Virus record (IMG/VR): IMGVR_UViG_3300042557_001040
Coordinates: 1-64,000 of that record
Length of the DNA stretch: 64,000 nucleotides
Direction: 5' to 3' (one strand)
Source: a virus
Shown here one piece after another: positions 24,096-32,518 of the stretch. The first letter of the stretch is position 1, and each line of letters starts with the position of its first letter. The translations under genes and the position numbers were made by a program. Below the pieces are notes generated by a model, which worked only from the letters and a program-made list of their open reading frames with translations, ran no database searches and had not been told where the DNA came from.

Positions 24096-24704
24096 ATGTT
24101 TAACACAAAAGGACAAGAAATTAAAACTGGTGGAGGAACACAAAAAAGTTTACAACCAGGTGTAGTGTATGCACACATTTATGATGCACAAGTTAGAACT
24201 GCTAAGAGTGGCAAAAAAGCTCTTGAGCTTACATTGGAAGGCCCTGCAATGGAAAACTTTGAAGGCTGGGCTGTAGATAGAAACAACATTGAGGGTGAGA
24301 AGTTTAAAGGTCAGTCTGCCAAAGTTATGGCAACTATTTATACAGATGACTTTAACTCCCAAAGTCCTGCTAAAAATGACATTCTTTATAAACTTTTGTT
24401 TATTGCCTCTGAGCTTGGTCTTAGAGATGATCTAGATGGTATCACAAGCAACACCATTGAAGAGTGGGTTAAAGAAGCAATTAACATTCTTAAGAATAAG
24501 AATCTTTATTTCTTCTTGAAAGGCACTGAGGAAGAATATAATGGCAAAACCATTATTAAACTGTCCCTGCCTAAGTTTAAGTTTGCCTCTTCTGAAAAGG
24601 ATGGCTTGGATGCATTTGATAAGAACAATCAATATCATTATAAAGCTCTTCAAAATAAACCCATCTCTGGTTTTGAACCAGCAGCAGATGACTTTGAAAT
24701 GTAA
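24096..24704 (+). CDS. Single-stranded DNA-binding protein (phage type)
   Basis: The 202-residue protein has a beta-rich core (VVYAHIYDAQVRTAKSGKKA, then LELTLEGPAM) and ends in an acidic, Phe-containing tail, AADDFEM. Such tails recruit partners in SSBs (compare bacterial SSB and T7 gp2.5). It lies between the Sak4-like ATPase and the primase, where an SSB is expected. It ends with a strong terminator, which fits a gene expressed at high level. Confidence 0.75.
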   Translation: MFNTKGQEIKTGGGTQKSLQPGVVYAHIYDAQVRTAKSGKKALELTLEGPAMENFEGWAVDRNNIEGEKFKGQSAKVMATIYTDDFNSQSPAKNDILYKLLFIASELGLRDDLDGITSNTIEEWVKEAINILKNKNLYFFLKGTEEEYNGKTIIKLSLPKFKFASSEKDGLDAFDKNNQYHYKALQNKPISGFEPAADDFEM

Positions 24705-24729
24705 GGGTTAGTGTTTTATCATTTTTTAT

Positions 24730-24757
24730 GGGGAGTGTTTCTACACTCCCCTTTTTT
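24730..24757 (+). terminator. Rho-independent terminator after the SSB gene
   Basis: A perfect 9-bp stem (GGGGAGTGT / ACACTCCCC) with a 4-nt loop and TTTTTT tail. It lies between the SSB and primase genes and divides the replication operon. Confidence 0.92.
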
Positions 24758-24774
24758 ATTCTAAATTTGTGTCC

Positions 24775-25749
24775 ATGTTTAAAACAAAGAACTTGGTACA
24801 TAATGTAAAGGATGTACCAATAAAATGGATATTTGAACATTTCTGCAAGTTGAATGAGAAACTCAGCGGGCAAGATGTAAAAATTAAGTCTTTATTTAAT
24901 CCTGCAGAACGTACCCCTAGCATGTGCATTTTCTTTAATGATACACATGGTGGGTATAGATATAAAGATTTCTCTACAGGGAAGGGTGGTTCTGCTATGG
25001 ATTTGGTAAAAGAACTTTATTCTTTATCTTTTCATAAGGCTTGTGAGTTTATTGTAGAAAGTTATAATGACTTTGTACTACATAACAATGGAGGCTATGA
25101 TGTCCAAGAATTTGTAAAGCAAAGTAAATATAAGGTTACTAGTTATAAGGTGAGAAGCTGGTCTACACAAGATCAGTATTTTTGGACTCAGTTTAACATT
25201 GGTTCTAAGATTCTTGAAAAGCATCATGTCAAGCCTCTGGAAAACTACTTTATGACCAAAGATGAAAAAGAACTTTGTATAAAAGGACTCTACATCTATG
25301 GTTATTTTAAGGAGGACGGTTCTCTCTATAAGATATATCAGCCTAAAACCCTTGATAAAAAATTCATCAAGGTGGCTAGCTATGTCCAAGGATGGGAACA
25401 GCTAGAGAAACATGATCACCTGCTTATTACATCCAGTCTTAAAGATGTAATGGCCATTAAATCTCTTAAGCTTAAGATAGATGTTATAGCTCCTGATAGT
25501 GAAAATACAATATTAAAGGAAGACATAATACAATCTATTAAAAAGAGATTTAAGAAAGTGATTGTGATGTTTGACAATGATGAAGCAGGAATAAAAGCCA
25601 TGCAGAGTTATAAAGAAAAACATCCATTTATAGAAATAACACTTCTTCCAATGAGTAAAGATGTTTCAGATAGCATTAAAGATTTTGGAGCTAAGGAGGT
25701 TTTAAACAAATTAGTGCCTATCTTAGATAAAAAAATCAATAATGGCTAA
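24775..25749 (+). CDS. DnaG-like primase with degenerate zinc and Toprim motifs
   Basis: The 324-residue protein (a GTG two codons upstream is also possible) has the DnaG order. An N-terminal region of zinc-binding type is followed by a Toprim domain. SLFNPAERTPS (residues of about 38-48) corresponds to CPFH.EktPS, but the Cys and His are replaced. KDFSTGKGGSAMDLV corresponds to the second knuckle, also without Cys. In the Toprim domain, LITSSLKDVMAIKS has Ser where the catalytic Glu usually stands, while MFDNDEAG keeps the DxD-type acidic motif. It presumably primes DNA synthesis with the DnaB-type helicase. Retention of catalysis is uncertain. The stop overlaps the next gene by 8 nt. Confidence 0.8.
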   Translation: MFKTKNLVHNVKDVPIKWIFEHFCKLNEKLSGQDVKIKSLFNPAERTPSMCIFFNDTHGGYRYKDFSTGKGGSAMDLVKELYSLSFHKACEFIVESYNDFVLHNNGGYDVQEFVKQSKYKVTSYKVRSWSTQDQYFWTQFNIGSKILEKHHVKPLENYFMTKDEKELCIKGLYIYGYFKEDGSLYKIYQPKTLDKKFIKVASYVQGWEQLEKHDHLLITSSLKDVMAIKSLKLKIDVIAPDSENTILKEDIIQSIKKRFKKVIVMFDNDEAGIKAMQSYKEKHPFIEITLLPMSKDVSDSIKDFGAKEVLNKLVPILDKKINNG

Positions 25750-26128
25750 GAAAAAACGCATTGTGACCCCCAAACCCAGAAATGCTGGCACCATGACGGA
25801 GTCAGCTTTCTGGTCTTTTATTAGGAGTGCTCTTAGGCAGAAGAGTAGATGGTGGAAGCCTATTACACAATGCAAGATGAAGTCACGCAGACCTTATAAA
25901 GGACCAAATAAAAGACAAAAGTTTGAATACCAATGCAAACAATGCTCTAACTGGTTTCCTGATAAGAAGGTAAATGTGGACCACATCATACCTGCTGGTA
26001 CATTAAGATGTGCTCAAGACCTTCCAGGGTTTGTAGAGAGGTTATTTTGTGAAGTGGGCAATCTACAGGTGCTCTGCACTACATGCCACGATAAAAAAAC
26101 AAAAGATGAAAAGTCCAAAAACGTATGA
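25742..26128 (+). CDS. HNH endonuclease
   Basis: A basic N-terminus (MAKKKRIVTPKPRNAG) precedes an HNH core: CKQC (65-68), VNVDHIIPAG with Asp80/His81, Asn107, and LCTTCHDKKT with Cys112, Cys115 and His116. The two Cys pairs bind structural zinc and the DH...N...H residues form the metal nuclease site. Within a replication block it may process branched DNA, or it may be a free-standing homing-type nuclease. There is no flanking intron. It overlaps both the primase gene and the next small gene. Confidence 0.85.
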   Translation: MAKKKRIVTPKPRNAGTMTESAFWSFIRSALRQKSRWWKPITQCKMKSRRPYKGPNKRQKFEYQCKQCSNWFPDKKVNVDHIIPAGTLRCAQDLPGFVERLFCEVGNLQVLCTTCHDKKTKDEKSKNV

Positions 26129-26294
26129 GGATCTTATAGAAACTGTATTAAAACAAATTGAATTAGATGTACACTGTGGAGATGTGGAAGCTATAGAAGA
26201 ACTGCTTGAGTTCTGCCCTATACAAAACCTTATAGCCTATTTACCAGAAGAAGATTGGAAAAAATTTAAACATTTAGACAATGAAACTAACTAA
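26106..26294 (+). CDS. Small conserved phage protein, 62 aa
   Basis: The start at 26106 (MKSPKTYEDLIE) overlaps the HNH gene. The pattern (D...GDveAIEELLEFCP...NLIAYLPEEDW) is a short protein I recognise from many phages, with 'GD..alEeLL.f.P...L..yLpEe'. It has no known function. It overlaps the next small gene by 14 nt, as part of a chain of tiny overlapping genes up to 26789. Confidence 0.65.
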   Translation: MKSPKTYEDLIETVLKQIELDVHCGDVEAIEELLEFCPIQNLIAYLPEEDWKKFKHLDNETN

Positions 26295-26439
26295 AGAAGA
26301 AGTGAAAGCTTTAAGGCTTTACTTGGATGAAACAACTATTAACATCACAAGTCTTATAAAGAAAATAGGGCTTGTTAATGTTAGACAATTTGAAAAAGTG
26401 ATTGATAAAATTTACAAGGAAGATGGCACAATTGCATGA
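26281..26439 (+). CDS. Tiny helical protein, 52 aa
   Basis: It starts at the ATG at 26281 within the previous gene's stop region and ends at TGA 26437-26439. It is charged and helical (LTKEEVKALRLYLDETTINI, later EKVIDKIYKEDGTIA). The coupling by overlap on both sides supports a real gene. No family is recognised. Confidence 0.5.
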   Translation: MKLTKEEVKALRLYLDETTINITSLIKKIGLVNVRQFEKVIDKIYKEDGTIA

Positions 26440-26626
26440 GACCCTAATGGGTAGAAAACTTATAGAAAGTACACTGCCTAGAATTGCTGATGCTTTAGAA
26501 GAAATCGCACGTCAGCTTAAACTAGCAAATAGAGAAAAAGAAGAACAATGGAAACAAGAAGCCTACTGGGAAGAAATGGAAAGAAAACTCAGTGAGCAAA
26601 GAGATGATTTAGTTATTCCCTTTTAA
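26423..26626 (+). CDS. Tiny coiled-coil protein, 67 aa
   Basis: The first good start is ATG 26423 (MAQLHETLMGRK). The sequence is nearly all charged helix (LPRIADALEEIARQLKLANR, then KEEQWKQEAYWEEMERKL), which predicts a coiled coil. It overlaps the previous gene by 17 nt. Function unknown. Confidence 0.5.
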   Translation: MAQLHETLMGRKLIESTLPRIADALEEIARQLKLANREKEEQWKQEAYWEEMERKLSEQRDDLVIPF

Positions 26627-26636
26627 ATTATACACT

Positions 26637-26789
26637 ATGCCAGAAGAATTAGTTTTGTTAGACCCCATCAATGTTCAATCACTTATAGAGTTTTTAGAGT
26701 ATGAAGAAGGCTATACAAAAGACCCTGAGACAGCAAAAAGAATTAGAGAACTATTAATTAAATTAAACATATGGAACTTGAACAGTTAA
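26637..26789 (+). CDS. Tiny acidic protein, 50 aa
   Basis: It starts at ATG 26637 (MPEELVLLDPIN) and overlaps the exonuclease start at 26771 by 19 nt. The sequence is acidic and helical (SLIEFLEYEEGY, later TAKRIRELLIKLN). No family is recognised; position and overlap are the main support. Confidence 0.45.
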   Translation: MPEELVLLDPINVQSLIEFLEYEEGYTKDPETAKRIRELLIKLNIWNLNS

Positions 26790-27799
26790 TGGAAGACTCT
26801 GTGAAACTCATAGAGGAAGACTTTTATAAAAAGAAGTTTTATTTTTCTTACAGCAGCTTGAATAAACTGATGTGGAACCCCACTGTGTTTTACCAGATGT
26901 ATGTTCTGGGCCTCAAAGAAGAGAAGACAGACCAACATTTGGTGCATGGAAAGGTTATACATGCACTTCTTTTAGAAAAGGAGAAGTTTAATGAGAAATT
27001 TACCATTTCTCTCACTTCCCTTCCTACAGGAAACACAAAGACTGTTTTAGATATTGTCTATAAACATTCTCTGGAGCTTATAAAGAATGGAGACCAAAGA
27101 ACAGAACTCAATGAGTACCAAAATGCAATTATAGATGTCCTTAGAGATATGAATTTGCATCAGAGTTTAAAGACAGACCAACAAAGAGTTGATAAGATAA
27201 TCACACCTGAAGCTCTCACCTATTGGTCCTATCTTCAAACAAAGGGGGAAAAAACAGTTATAGACAAAGAAACATATGATTATTGTGAAAATGCTGTGGA
27301 AATGATTAAATTCAATAAAGACATCTGTGGTCTTATTGGATGTAATGTTTCTGAGTTTGACAATAAACAGGTGTTTAATGAGATTCCCTTACAGGTGGAT
27401 ATCCCCAACAATGTTTTTGGTCTTAAGGGAATTATAGACAATTTAGTATTTGACCATGATAAAAAAATTGTTTATATTAATGATATAAAGACAACCTCAA
27501 AAGATCTTAAGGATTTTTCTGAGACTGTTGAGTTTTATTCATATTGGATGCAAGCTGCAATCTACTGCACTCTAATAAGTTTAAAACATCCAAACTTACT
27601 GGCATCAGGTTATCAGCTGAAGTTTCACTTTGTTGTAATAGATAAGATGTTGCAAGCTTATGCCTTCCCTGTAAGAGAAGCCACTCTTGTGGATTGGTTG
27701 GATAGATTTAAAGCAGTGCTAGACAAGGCAATGTGGCATTATGAAAAGAGAAGATATGATCTGCCTTATGATTTTGCAGTGAATTCTGTCACTCTATAA
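26771..27799 (+). CDS. PD-(D/E)XK exonuclease (Cas4/RecB/lambda-exo-like)
   Basis: The 342-residue nuclease shows all motifs of the RecB-like PD-(D/E)XK class. These are a His in VHGKVIHALL (His64), the acidic residue after GLKGIID (Asp223), DIK (238-240) and the QxxxY motif QAAIY (261-265). There are no Cys clusters, so no iron-sulfur site. Phage enzymes of this type resect DNA ends and feed the annealing protein, here probably the Sak4-like ATPase and SSB encoded upstream. The N-terminal 30 residues (YFSYSSLNKLMWNP) are typical of the family. Confidence 0.85.
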   Translation: MELEQLMEDSVKLIEEDFYKKKFYFSYSSLNKLMWNPTVFYQMYVLGLKEEKTDQHLVHGKVIHALLLEKEKFNEKFTISLTSLPTGNTKTVLDIVYKHSLELIKNGDQRTELNEYQNAIIDVLRDMNLHQSLKTDQQRVDKIITPEALTYWSYLQTKGEKTVIDKETYDYCENAVEMIKFNKDICGLIGCNVSEFDNKQVFNEIPLQVDIPNNVFGLKGIIDNLVFDHDKKIVYINDIKTTSKDLKDFSETVEFYSYWMQAAIYCTLISLKHPNLLASGYQLKFHFVVIDKMLQAYAFPVREATLVDWLDRFKAVLDKAMWHYEKRRYDLPYDFAVNSVTL

Positions 27800-27809
27800 A
27801 AAATGTATA

Positions 27810-28373
27810 ATGATCAAGAGTTTGTATGGAAAATATTTTCAAAAATCCAGGTCTTTTCTTTACCCAGCTCTTGGTATAAGGAAGAATAGCAAGTTTTCAC
27901 CTTTAGGAACATACCTTTCTATAAAGAATGTTATAGGTCCTGAAGATGCAAAACTTATATGCACGTTTAAGAAAGAAGATGATAACAAAGAATTTGAACT
28001 TTTTGAAATGAATATGTTGTTAGAAAATCCCTTATTCTTGAAAAAGATAAGTTTAGATGAGTATAATATTTACATATTTGATTTTGAAGCATATCAAGCT
28101 GATTGGTTCAACTTCATATTGGGAAAATACTCCAGGCTCTCCAATGTGTTAAAGAGAGCAATAAAGAACTATTATGGTCAAAATAGCATGGAATATGAAT
28201 ACATGGACAGCTACTTACATCCAGTTGAATACTTTAATTTATATTCTAATCTGTTAGATATTGACACTGATAGTTTAAAAAAAATAGGAGAACTTTGTGA
28301 TGCGTGTGATATTAATAAAGAAACTTTAGAACTTTCAGAAAAAGATTTGGAAAGTTTAAAAGATCTCTTTTAA
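27810..28373 (+). CDS. Conserved Bacteroidota-phage protein, 187 aa
   Basis: The N-terminus (SLYGKYFQKSRSFLYPALGI) and the segment YNIYIFDFEAYQADWFNFIL, followed by GKYSRLSNVLKRAIKNYY, resemble a protein I have seen in several Bacteroidota-phage genomes near replication genes. No function is known. The C-terminal half is acidic and helical. It lies between the exonuclease and the next unknown gene, in the same operon. Confidence 0.6.
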   Translation: MIKSLYGKYFQKSRSFLYPALGIRKNSKFSPLGTYLSIKNVIGPEDAKLICTFKKEDDNKEFELFEMNMLLENPLFLKKISLDEYNIYIFDFEAYQADWFNFILGKYSRLSNVLKRAIKNYYGQNSMEYEYMDSYLHPVEYFNLYSNLLDIDTDSLKKIGELCDACDINKETLELSEKDLESLKDLF

Positions 28374-28394
28374 TTTGTGTAAAAATCAACTATT

Positions 28395-28811
28395 ATGAAC
28401 AATTCAATGTTATTAGTTACATCTGCTTGGGGTAACTTCAAAACCTTCAAGCTGATTCCAATTTCAAAAGACTGCCCTTACAATGAGTGCATTTTTGATG
28501 TCAAGGCAAAAGTGCTGGCTGTAATTTCTAAAGAAAGCAAACAGTCTTTGCACATGCTCCCTAAGTTGAACGATCAAGGTGACGTTCAATACCTTAAGAT
28601 AGGTAAGAAGAGCAATGGTAAAGACTATGCAGAAGAAAGAAAGCTTCTTGACACCTTTTATGAGTATTATATTGAAGAGACCCCTGAGGTGGAAAACTTT
28701 ATAAAGATGTTTGCCATCAATGCTGAGTCCTTTGATTATACCAAGTATATAGATTTTGAAATGCCAAAAGAAGAAATCAAAGAAAATGCTATTGTAACTT
28801 CTTTGGTATAA
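28395..28811 (+). CDS. Conserved phage protein, 138 aa
   Basis: The first part (MNNSMLLVTSAWGNFKTFKL) is beta-rich, with DCPYNECIFDVKAKVLAVIS in the middle and an acidic C-terminal third. The same general pattern occurs beside replication genes in other Bacteroidota phages (memory). It has two Cys in the DCPYNEC segment. It ends with a strong terminator, so it closes the transcription unit that starts at the primase. Confidence 0.6.
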   Translation: MNNSMLLVTSAWGNFKTFKLIPISKDCPYNECIFDVKAKVLAVISKESKQSLHMLPKLNDQGDVQYLKIGKKSNGKDYAEERKLLDTFYEYYIEETPEVENFIKMFAINAESFDYTKYIDFEMPKEEIKENAIVTSLV

Positions 28812-28827
28812 TGGTTAGTTGAAATGG

Positions 28828-28863
28828 AAAAAAGGAAGTGTGTAATTGCACTTCCTTTTTTTA
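28828..28863 (+). terminator. Rho-independent terminator before the polymerase gene
   Basis: The stem AAGGAAGTG / CACTTCCTT (9 bp, more if the A/T runs pair) has an 8-nt loop and a run of seven T. It ends the unit 24775-28811. Confidence 0.9.
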
Positions 28864-28895
28864 TCACCATCTTAAAGGGGAAACAGCTTAACTGA

Positions 28896-30839
28896 ATGCA
28901 CACCACCATGAAGAAAACACACTGGGTGATGGATTATGAGACACTTGTAAACTGTTTCATAGGTGTATTTATAGATTATAAAGACAGTAATGTAAAACAT
29001 CTTTTTGTATTACATGAAACTAGAAACGACTTTCAAAAACTTGTAGAGTTCTTACAAAGGAATGTAGTTCAAAAAGAAAGACACATTTCTTTTAACGGAC
29101 TTGCATTTGATGCTCAGATTTCCCATTACATTCTTGAACACCATAAGAAGCTCGCTCTTCTTCCTGTAAATGACATCATCTCTTCAATTTATAAGTTTGC
29201 ACAAGAAACTATAAAGAAGAGTGATGAAAACAAGTTTCACACCTATTCTCCTAATCAAATGAAGATTAAGCAGATAGATGTGTTTAAGCTTAATCATTGG
29301 GATAATAAGGCAAAGATGAGTGGCTTGAAATGGATACAGTATTCCATGGACTGGGATAATGTAGAGGAAATGCCACACCCCCACTATCAACCCGTGACAG
29401 ATGATCACACTTTGAATTCTGTCATTAACTATTGCGTTAATGATGTTCTCTCAACCAAGGAAGTATTTAAGCATTCCAAGGAACAGATACAGCTAAGGAA
29501 AGATCTTACAGAAGAATATAGAATAGATCTCTTCTCTGCATCTGAGCCAAGGATATCTAAAGAATTGTTCCTGCACTTCTTGCATGAAAAACTTGGCTGG
29601 CAGAAATCAGAAATCAAACTCCTGCGTACACCTAGAACCCACATTGTTTTAGGTGATTGCATACTTCCTTATATTACATTTAAGACCCCTGAGTTCAACA
29701 AGATGTTGGACTACTTTCGTACAAAGGTAATCACCTCCACTAAAGATGGTTTTAAATATAGTATGCATTACAAAGGTGTAAAAACAGATTATGGCTTGGG
29801 TGGCATCCATGGTGCAGCAAATAGTGGTGTTTATAAAGCAAAAGCAGGGTGGACAATTATGACAAGTGATGTTGTAAGCTACTACCCCAACCTTGCTATT
29901 AAAAACAAATGGGCACCAGAGCATCTTCCTAAAGAAGAATTCTGCAGTCTTTATGAGTGGATATTTGAAGAAAGAAAGAAAATCCCCAAATCCAACCCTA
30001 AGAACTATGTTTACAAGATCATTTTAAATTCCACTTATGGTCTCACTGGCGATGAAAATAGCTTCCTGTATGACCCTAAGATGACTATGCAAATCACTGT
30101 AAACGGTCAGCTCCTATTGTCAAAACTTTATGAAATGGTGAGTTTGGCTATTCCAGAGAGTGTTCCTCTTATGCAAAATACAGATGGTCTTGAGATGATC
30201 ATTCCTGAAGATAAGAAAGATGTCTATATGCAGGTTTGTCAAGAATGGGAATATCTAACCAAGCTATCTCTTGAGCATGATGAGTATTCTAAAATGATTA
30301 TTGGAGACGTAAATAACTACATTGCGGTTTACAAAAATGGTAAAACAAAATGTAAGGGCAGGTTTGAATGGGAAGACCTTGAGAAAAAGAAAGTGGCCAT
30401 GTTTCACAAGAACAAGTCTTTCCTTATTATTCCCAAGGCTATCTATGCATATTTTGTAGAGAACAAAAATCCTGAAAAGTTTTTAGAAGAAAACCAAAAT
30501 ATATTTGATTATTGTGGTGCTGTAAAAGCTAAATCAGGATGGCACTTTGAAGAAAGAAGCATAGAAGATGGCTGTTTAGAAGTCAAAAAATTACAGAAAA
30601 TTGTAAGGTATTATGTATCCAACAATGGTGTCAAGCTTGTAAAATGCCACAATGATGGTAGAGAAATACAGGCGGAAGCAGGTCAATGGTTACAAACACC
30701 TATTAACAAAATTGAAAAAGTGTCTGAATTTGACACGTATGACATTAACAAAAAGTTTTATTTGGAGAATATTTACAAAGAAATAAACCAAATAGAACGT
30801 GTAAAAAGTAGGAAATCTGTTCAACTTTCATTATTTTAA
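28896..30839 (+). CDS. Family-B DNA polymerase with 3'-5' exonuclease
   Basis: The 647-residue polymerase is compact for family B. The N-terminal DnaQ-like proofreading domain has Exo I DYET (13-16), Exo II FNGLAFDAQ (about 68-76) and Exo III YCVNDV with its Tyr/Asp. Polymerase motif A is SDVVSYYP (about 324-331), motif B is KIILNSTYG (about 374-382) and motif C is QNTDG (about 427-431). The usual first Asp of motif C (DTD) is Asn here, while the catalytic Asp is kept. No terminal-protein priming domain was noticed. It lies after its own terminator-separated gap, which suggests a separate promoter. The start could also be the Met at 28908. Confidence 0.9.
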   Translation: MHTTMKKTHWVMDYETLVNCFIGVFIDYKDSNVKHLFVLHETRNDFQKLVEFLQRNVVQKERHISFNGLAFDAQISHYILEHHKKLALLPVNDIISSIYKFAQETIKKSDENKFHTYSPNQMKIKQIDVFKLNHWDNKAKMSGLKWIQYSMDWDNVEEMPHPHYQPVTDDHTLNSVINYCVNDVLSTKEVFKHSKEQIQLRKDLTEEYRIDLFSASEPRISKELFLHFLHEKLGWQKSEIKLLRTPRTHIVLGDCILPYITFKTPEFNKMLDYFRTKVITSTKDGFKYSMHYKGVKTDYGLGGIHGAANSGVYKAKAGWTIMTSDVVSYYPNLAIKNKWAPEHLPKEEFCSLYEWIFEERKKIPKSNPKNYVYKIILNSTYGLTGDENSFLYDPKMTMQITVNGQLLLSKLYEMVSLAIPESVPLMQNTDGLEMIIPEDKKDVYMQVCQEWEYLTKLSLEHDEYSKMIIGDVNNYIAVYKNGKTKCKGRFEWEDLEKKKVAMFHKNKSFLIIPKAIYAYFVENKNPEKFLEENQNIFDYCGAVKAKSGWHFEERSIEDGCLEVKKLQKIVRYYVSNNGVKLVKCHNDGREIQAEAGQWLQTPINKIEKVSEFDTYDINKKFYLENIYKEINQIERVKSRKSVQLSLF

Positions 30840-30859
30840 CATTTCAAAAACCAACAAAA

Positions 30860-31687
30860 ATGCCAACTAAAGTTCCCTTCTGCACAGAAGTAAAACTAAA
30901 GAGTGTTCCCCTCCCTAATCATGGAGGACGTTATGCCGTTGTACCTCACGGCTACATTATAGATGAGGTGAAAAAAGAATTTGCAAGCTGTGGATTCAGT
31001 GTTCTCAAAGAAGAATATAGAAGCACAGAATCAGGAGATGTTGCACAAGGTGTATATCATTTGGATTATGGCTCTGACCAAGACATGGGTCTTATGTTTG
31101 CATGGAGCAACTCTTACAACAAGACAATGCGTTTCAAATGCGCAGCTGGTGGTAGAGTGTTCATCTGCATGAATGGTGTGGTTTCTGGAGACATGAACAA
31201 CTATTCCAGAAAGCATAGCGGCACAGCTCTTCAAGATGTAACAGCAAAGATTAAACTTCACATTGCAGAAGCTAAGAACCACTATAACAACCTTGTTGCA
31301 GACAAGCAAATGTTAAAAGGTGTAATGCTCACTACTAAAGATAAGGGTAGAATTCTTGGAGAATTGTTTGCCAAGGATGAAATCCTCACTCTTACACAGG
31401 TGGGTATTGTAAAGCGTGAGATGGATAAACCCACTTATAATTACAACTGTGATGTTAATTCTGCTTGGGCGATGTACAACCACATCACTCTTTCTCTGAA
31501 AGAATCACACCCACGTTCCTATCTGCATGATCATGAGAGAGTGCACCAGTATTTCATAAATGAGTTTGGTCAACTTATCACTCCTCAGAACACTCCTGTA
31601 AATACAGGATCTGATTATGATGTTGACACAAATACAACTGTTTATGAGCCAGTGGAAGAGTCCTTTTCTCATGTAAATTTTCTATAA
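30860..31687 (+). CDS. DUF932-like phage protein, 275 aa
   Basis: The order of segments LDYGSDQDMGLMFAWSNSYN, KTMRFKCAAGGRVFICMNGV and MNNYSRKHSGTALQDV matches the phage/plasmid-like DUF932 family (pattern: gwrNSydK..r...AaG..V.vC.N....G....KH.G). The family is widespread on mobile elements and has no settled function. The last 60 residues are Asn/Thr-rich and low in complexity. It is followed by a terminator. Confidence 0.7.
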   Translation: MPTKVPFCTEVKLKSVPLPNHGGRYAVVPHGYIIDEVKKEFASCGFSVLKEEYRSTESGDVAQGVYHLDYGSDQDMGLMFAWSNSYNKTMRFKCAAGGRVFICMNGVVSGDMNNYSRKHSGTALQDVTAKIKLHIAEAKNHYNNLVADKQMLKGVMLTTKDKGRILGELFAKDEILTLTQVGIVKREMDKPTYNYNCDVNSAWAMYNHITLSLKESHPRSYLHDHERVHQYFINEFGQLITPQNTPVNTGSDYDVDTNTTVYEPVEESFSHVNFL

Positions 31688-31700
31688 TACTGCTTGCTGT

Positions 31701-31745
31701 AAAAAAAGGGGGGATGCTTAATGTGTCCCCCTTTTAATTTTTTTC
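31701..31745 (+). terminator. Rho-independent terminator after the DUF932-like gene
   Basis: The stem AAAAGGGGG / CCCCCTTTT has a loop of about 14 nt, followed by AATTTTTTT. It separates the polymerase/DUF932 unit from the nucleotide-metabolism genes. Confidence 0.85.
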
Positions 31746-31746
31746 T

Positions 31747-31890
31747 ATGAGCAAATTTATAAGAAGTTATTACGAACAAACCTATAAAAATTATGTTCGT
31801 AAAAACACCTTGATGGGTTGGATTAAGCACATATGGCTTGTGATTTTATCTTTAACAATCAAACCAAATAAAAATGATAATCGGCGTTAA
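31747..31890 (+). CDS. Tiny protein with one hydrophobic helix, 47 aa
   Basis: The ATG at 31747 opens a frame with a Tyr/Lys-rich start (KFIRSYYEQTYKNYVRKN) and a hydrophobic segment MGWIKHIWLVILSLTI. It overlaps the next gene by 17 nt. It is probably a small membrane-associated peptide. Support is limited to spacing and composition. Confidence 0.4.
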   Translation: MSKFIRSYYEQTYKNYVRKNTLMGWIKHIWLVILSLTIKPNKNDNRR

Positions 31891-32518
31891 TGGTTATGCG
31901 GGCTCAGGTAAGGACACCATAGGTTACATTATACAATACATCTTTGCTATTGATAAACAAGGTGTCAGTATAGAAGAACTATGTGCAAACTATAAAGACA
32001 ATGAGTGGTGGATAGAGGAACAATCAGGTTGGCAGGTGAGAAAGTTTGCAGGTAAGCTTAAAGATATAGCAGGGCATTTGTTAAATGTGGACGTGGAAAA
32101 ACTTGAGGATCAGGAGTTTAAGAAAACAGACCTTGGTCCTGAATGGGGAATGACGGTAAGAGATTTTCTACAAAAGCTTGGTACAGATGCTATGAGAAAT
32201 GGTTTACATTCTGATGTATGGGTGAATGCTCTTATGGCTGACTATGAATGTACACCTGCTGATAGAGCTCCTAATGGATGGGATTGTGATGACTGGATAA
32301 TCACTGACACTAGGTTTCCTAATGAAGCCAAAGCCATCAAAGATAAAGGAGGCATCATTATACGTGTAGACAGACCTGGTATAAAACCTGTAAACCCACA
32401 TCCTTCAGAGGTGGCCCTAGATGATTGGAACTTTGACTATAAAATAGTGAATATATCAGACATCTACTCTCTTAAGCAAACTGTAGAGCAAGTGTTAAAA
32501 CATGCTAAAATACTATGA
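31874..32518 (+). CDS. Deoxynucleoside monophosphate kinase
   Basis: The 214-residue enzyme resembles T4 gp1-type dNMP kinases. The P-loop is GYAGSGKDT (7-15). Substrate-site segments TVRDFLQKLGTDAMRN and SDVWVNAL follow, then ITDTRFPNEA and HPSEVALDD, all in the expected order. It converts dNMPs to dNDPs. Its neighbours are a radical-SAM enzyme and a MazG-type hydrolase, so this is a nucleotide-handling cluster. The ATG of the next gene overlaps its stop (ATGA). Confidence 0.88.
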   Translation: MIIGVNGYAGSGKDTIGYIIQYIFAIDKQGVSIEELCANYKDNEWWIEEQSGWQVRKFAGKLKDIAGHLLNVDVEKLEDQEFKKTDLGPEWGMTVRDFLQKLGTDAMRNGLHSDVWVNALMADYECTPADRAPNGWDCDDWIITDTRFPNEAKAIKDKGGIIIRVDRPGIKPVNPHPSEVALDDWNFDYKIVNISDIYSLKQTVEQVLKHAKIL

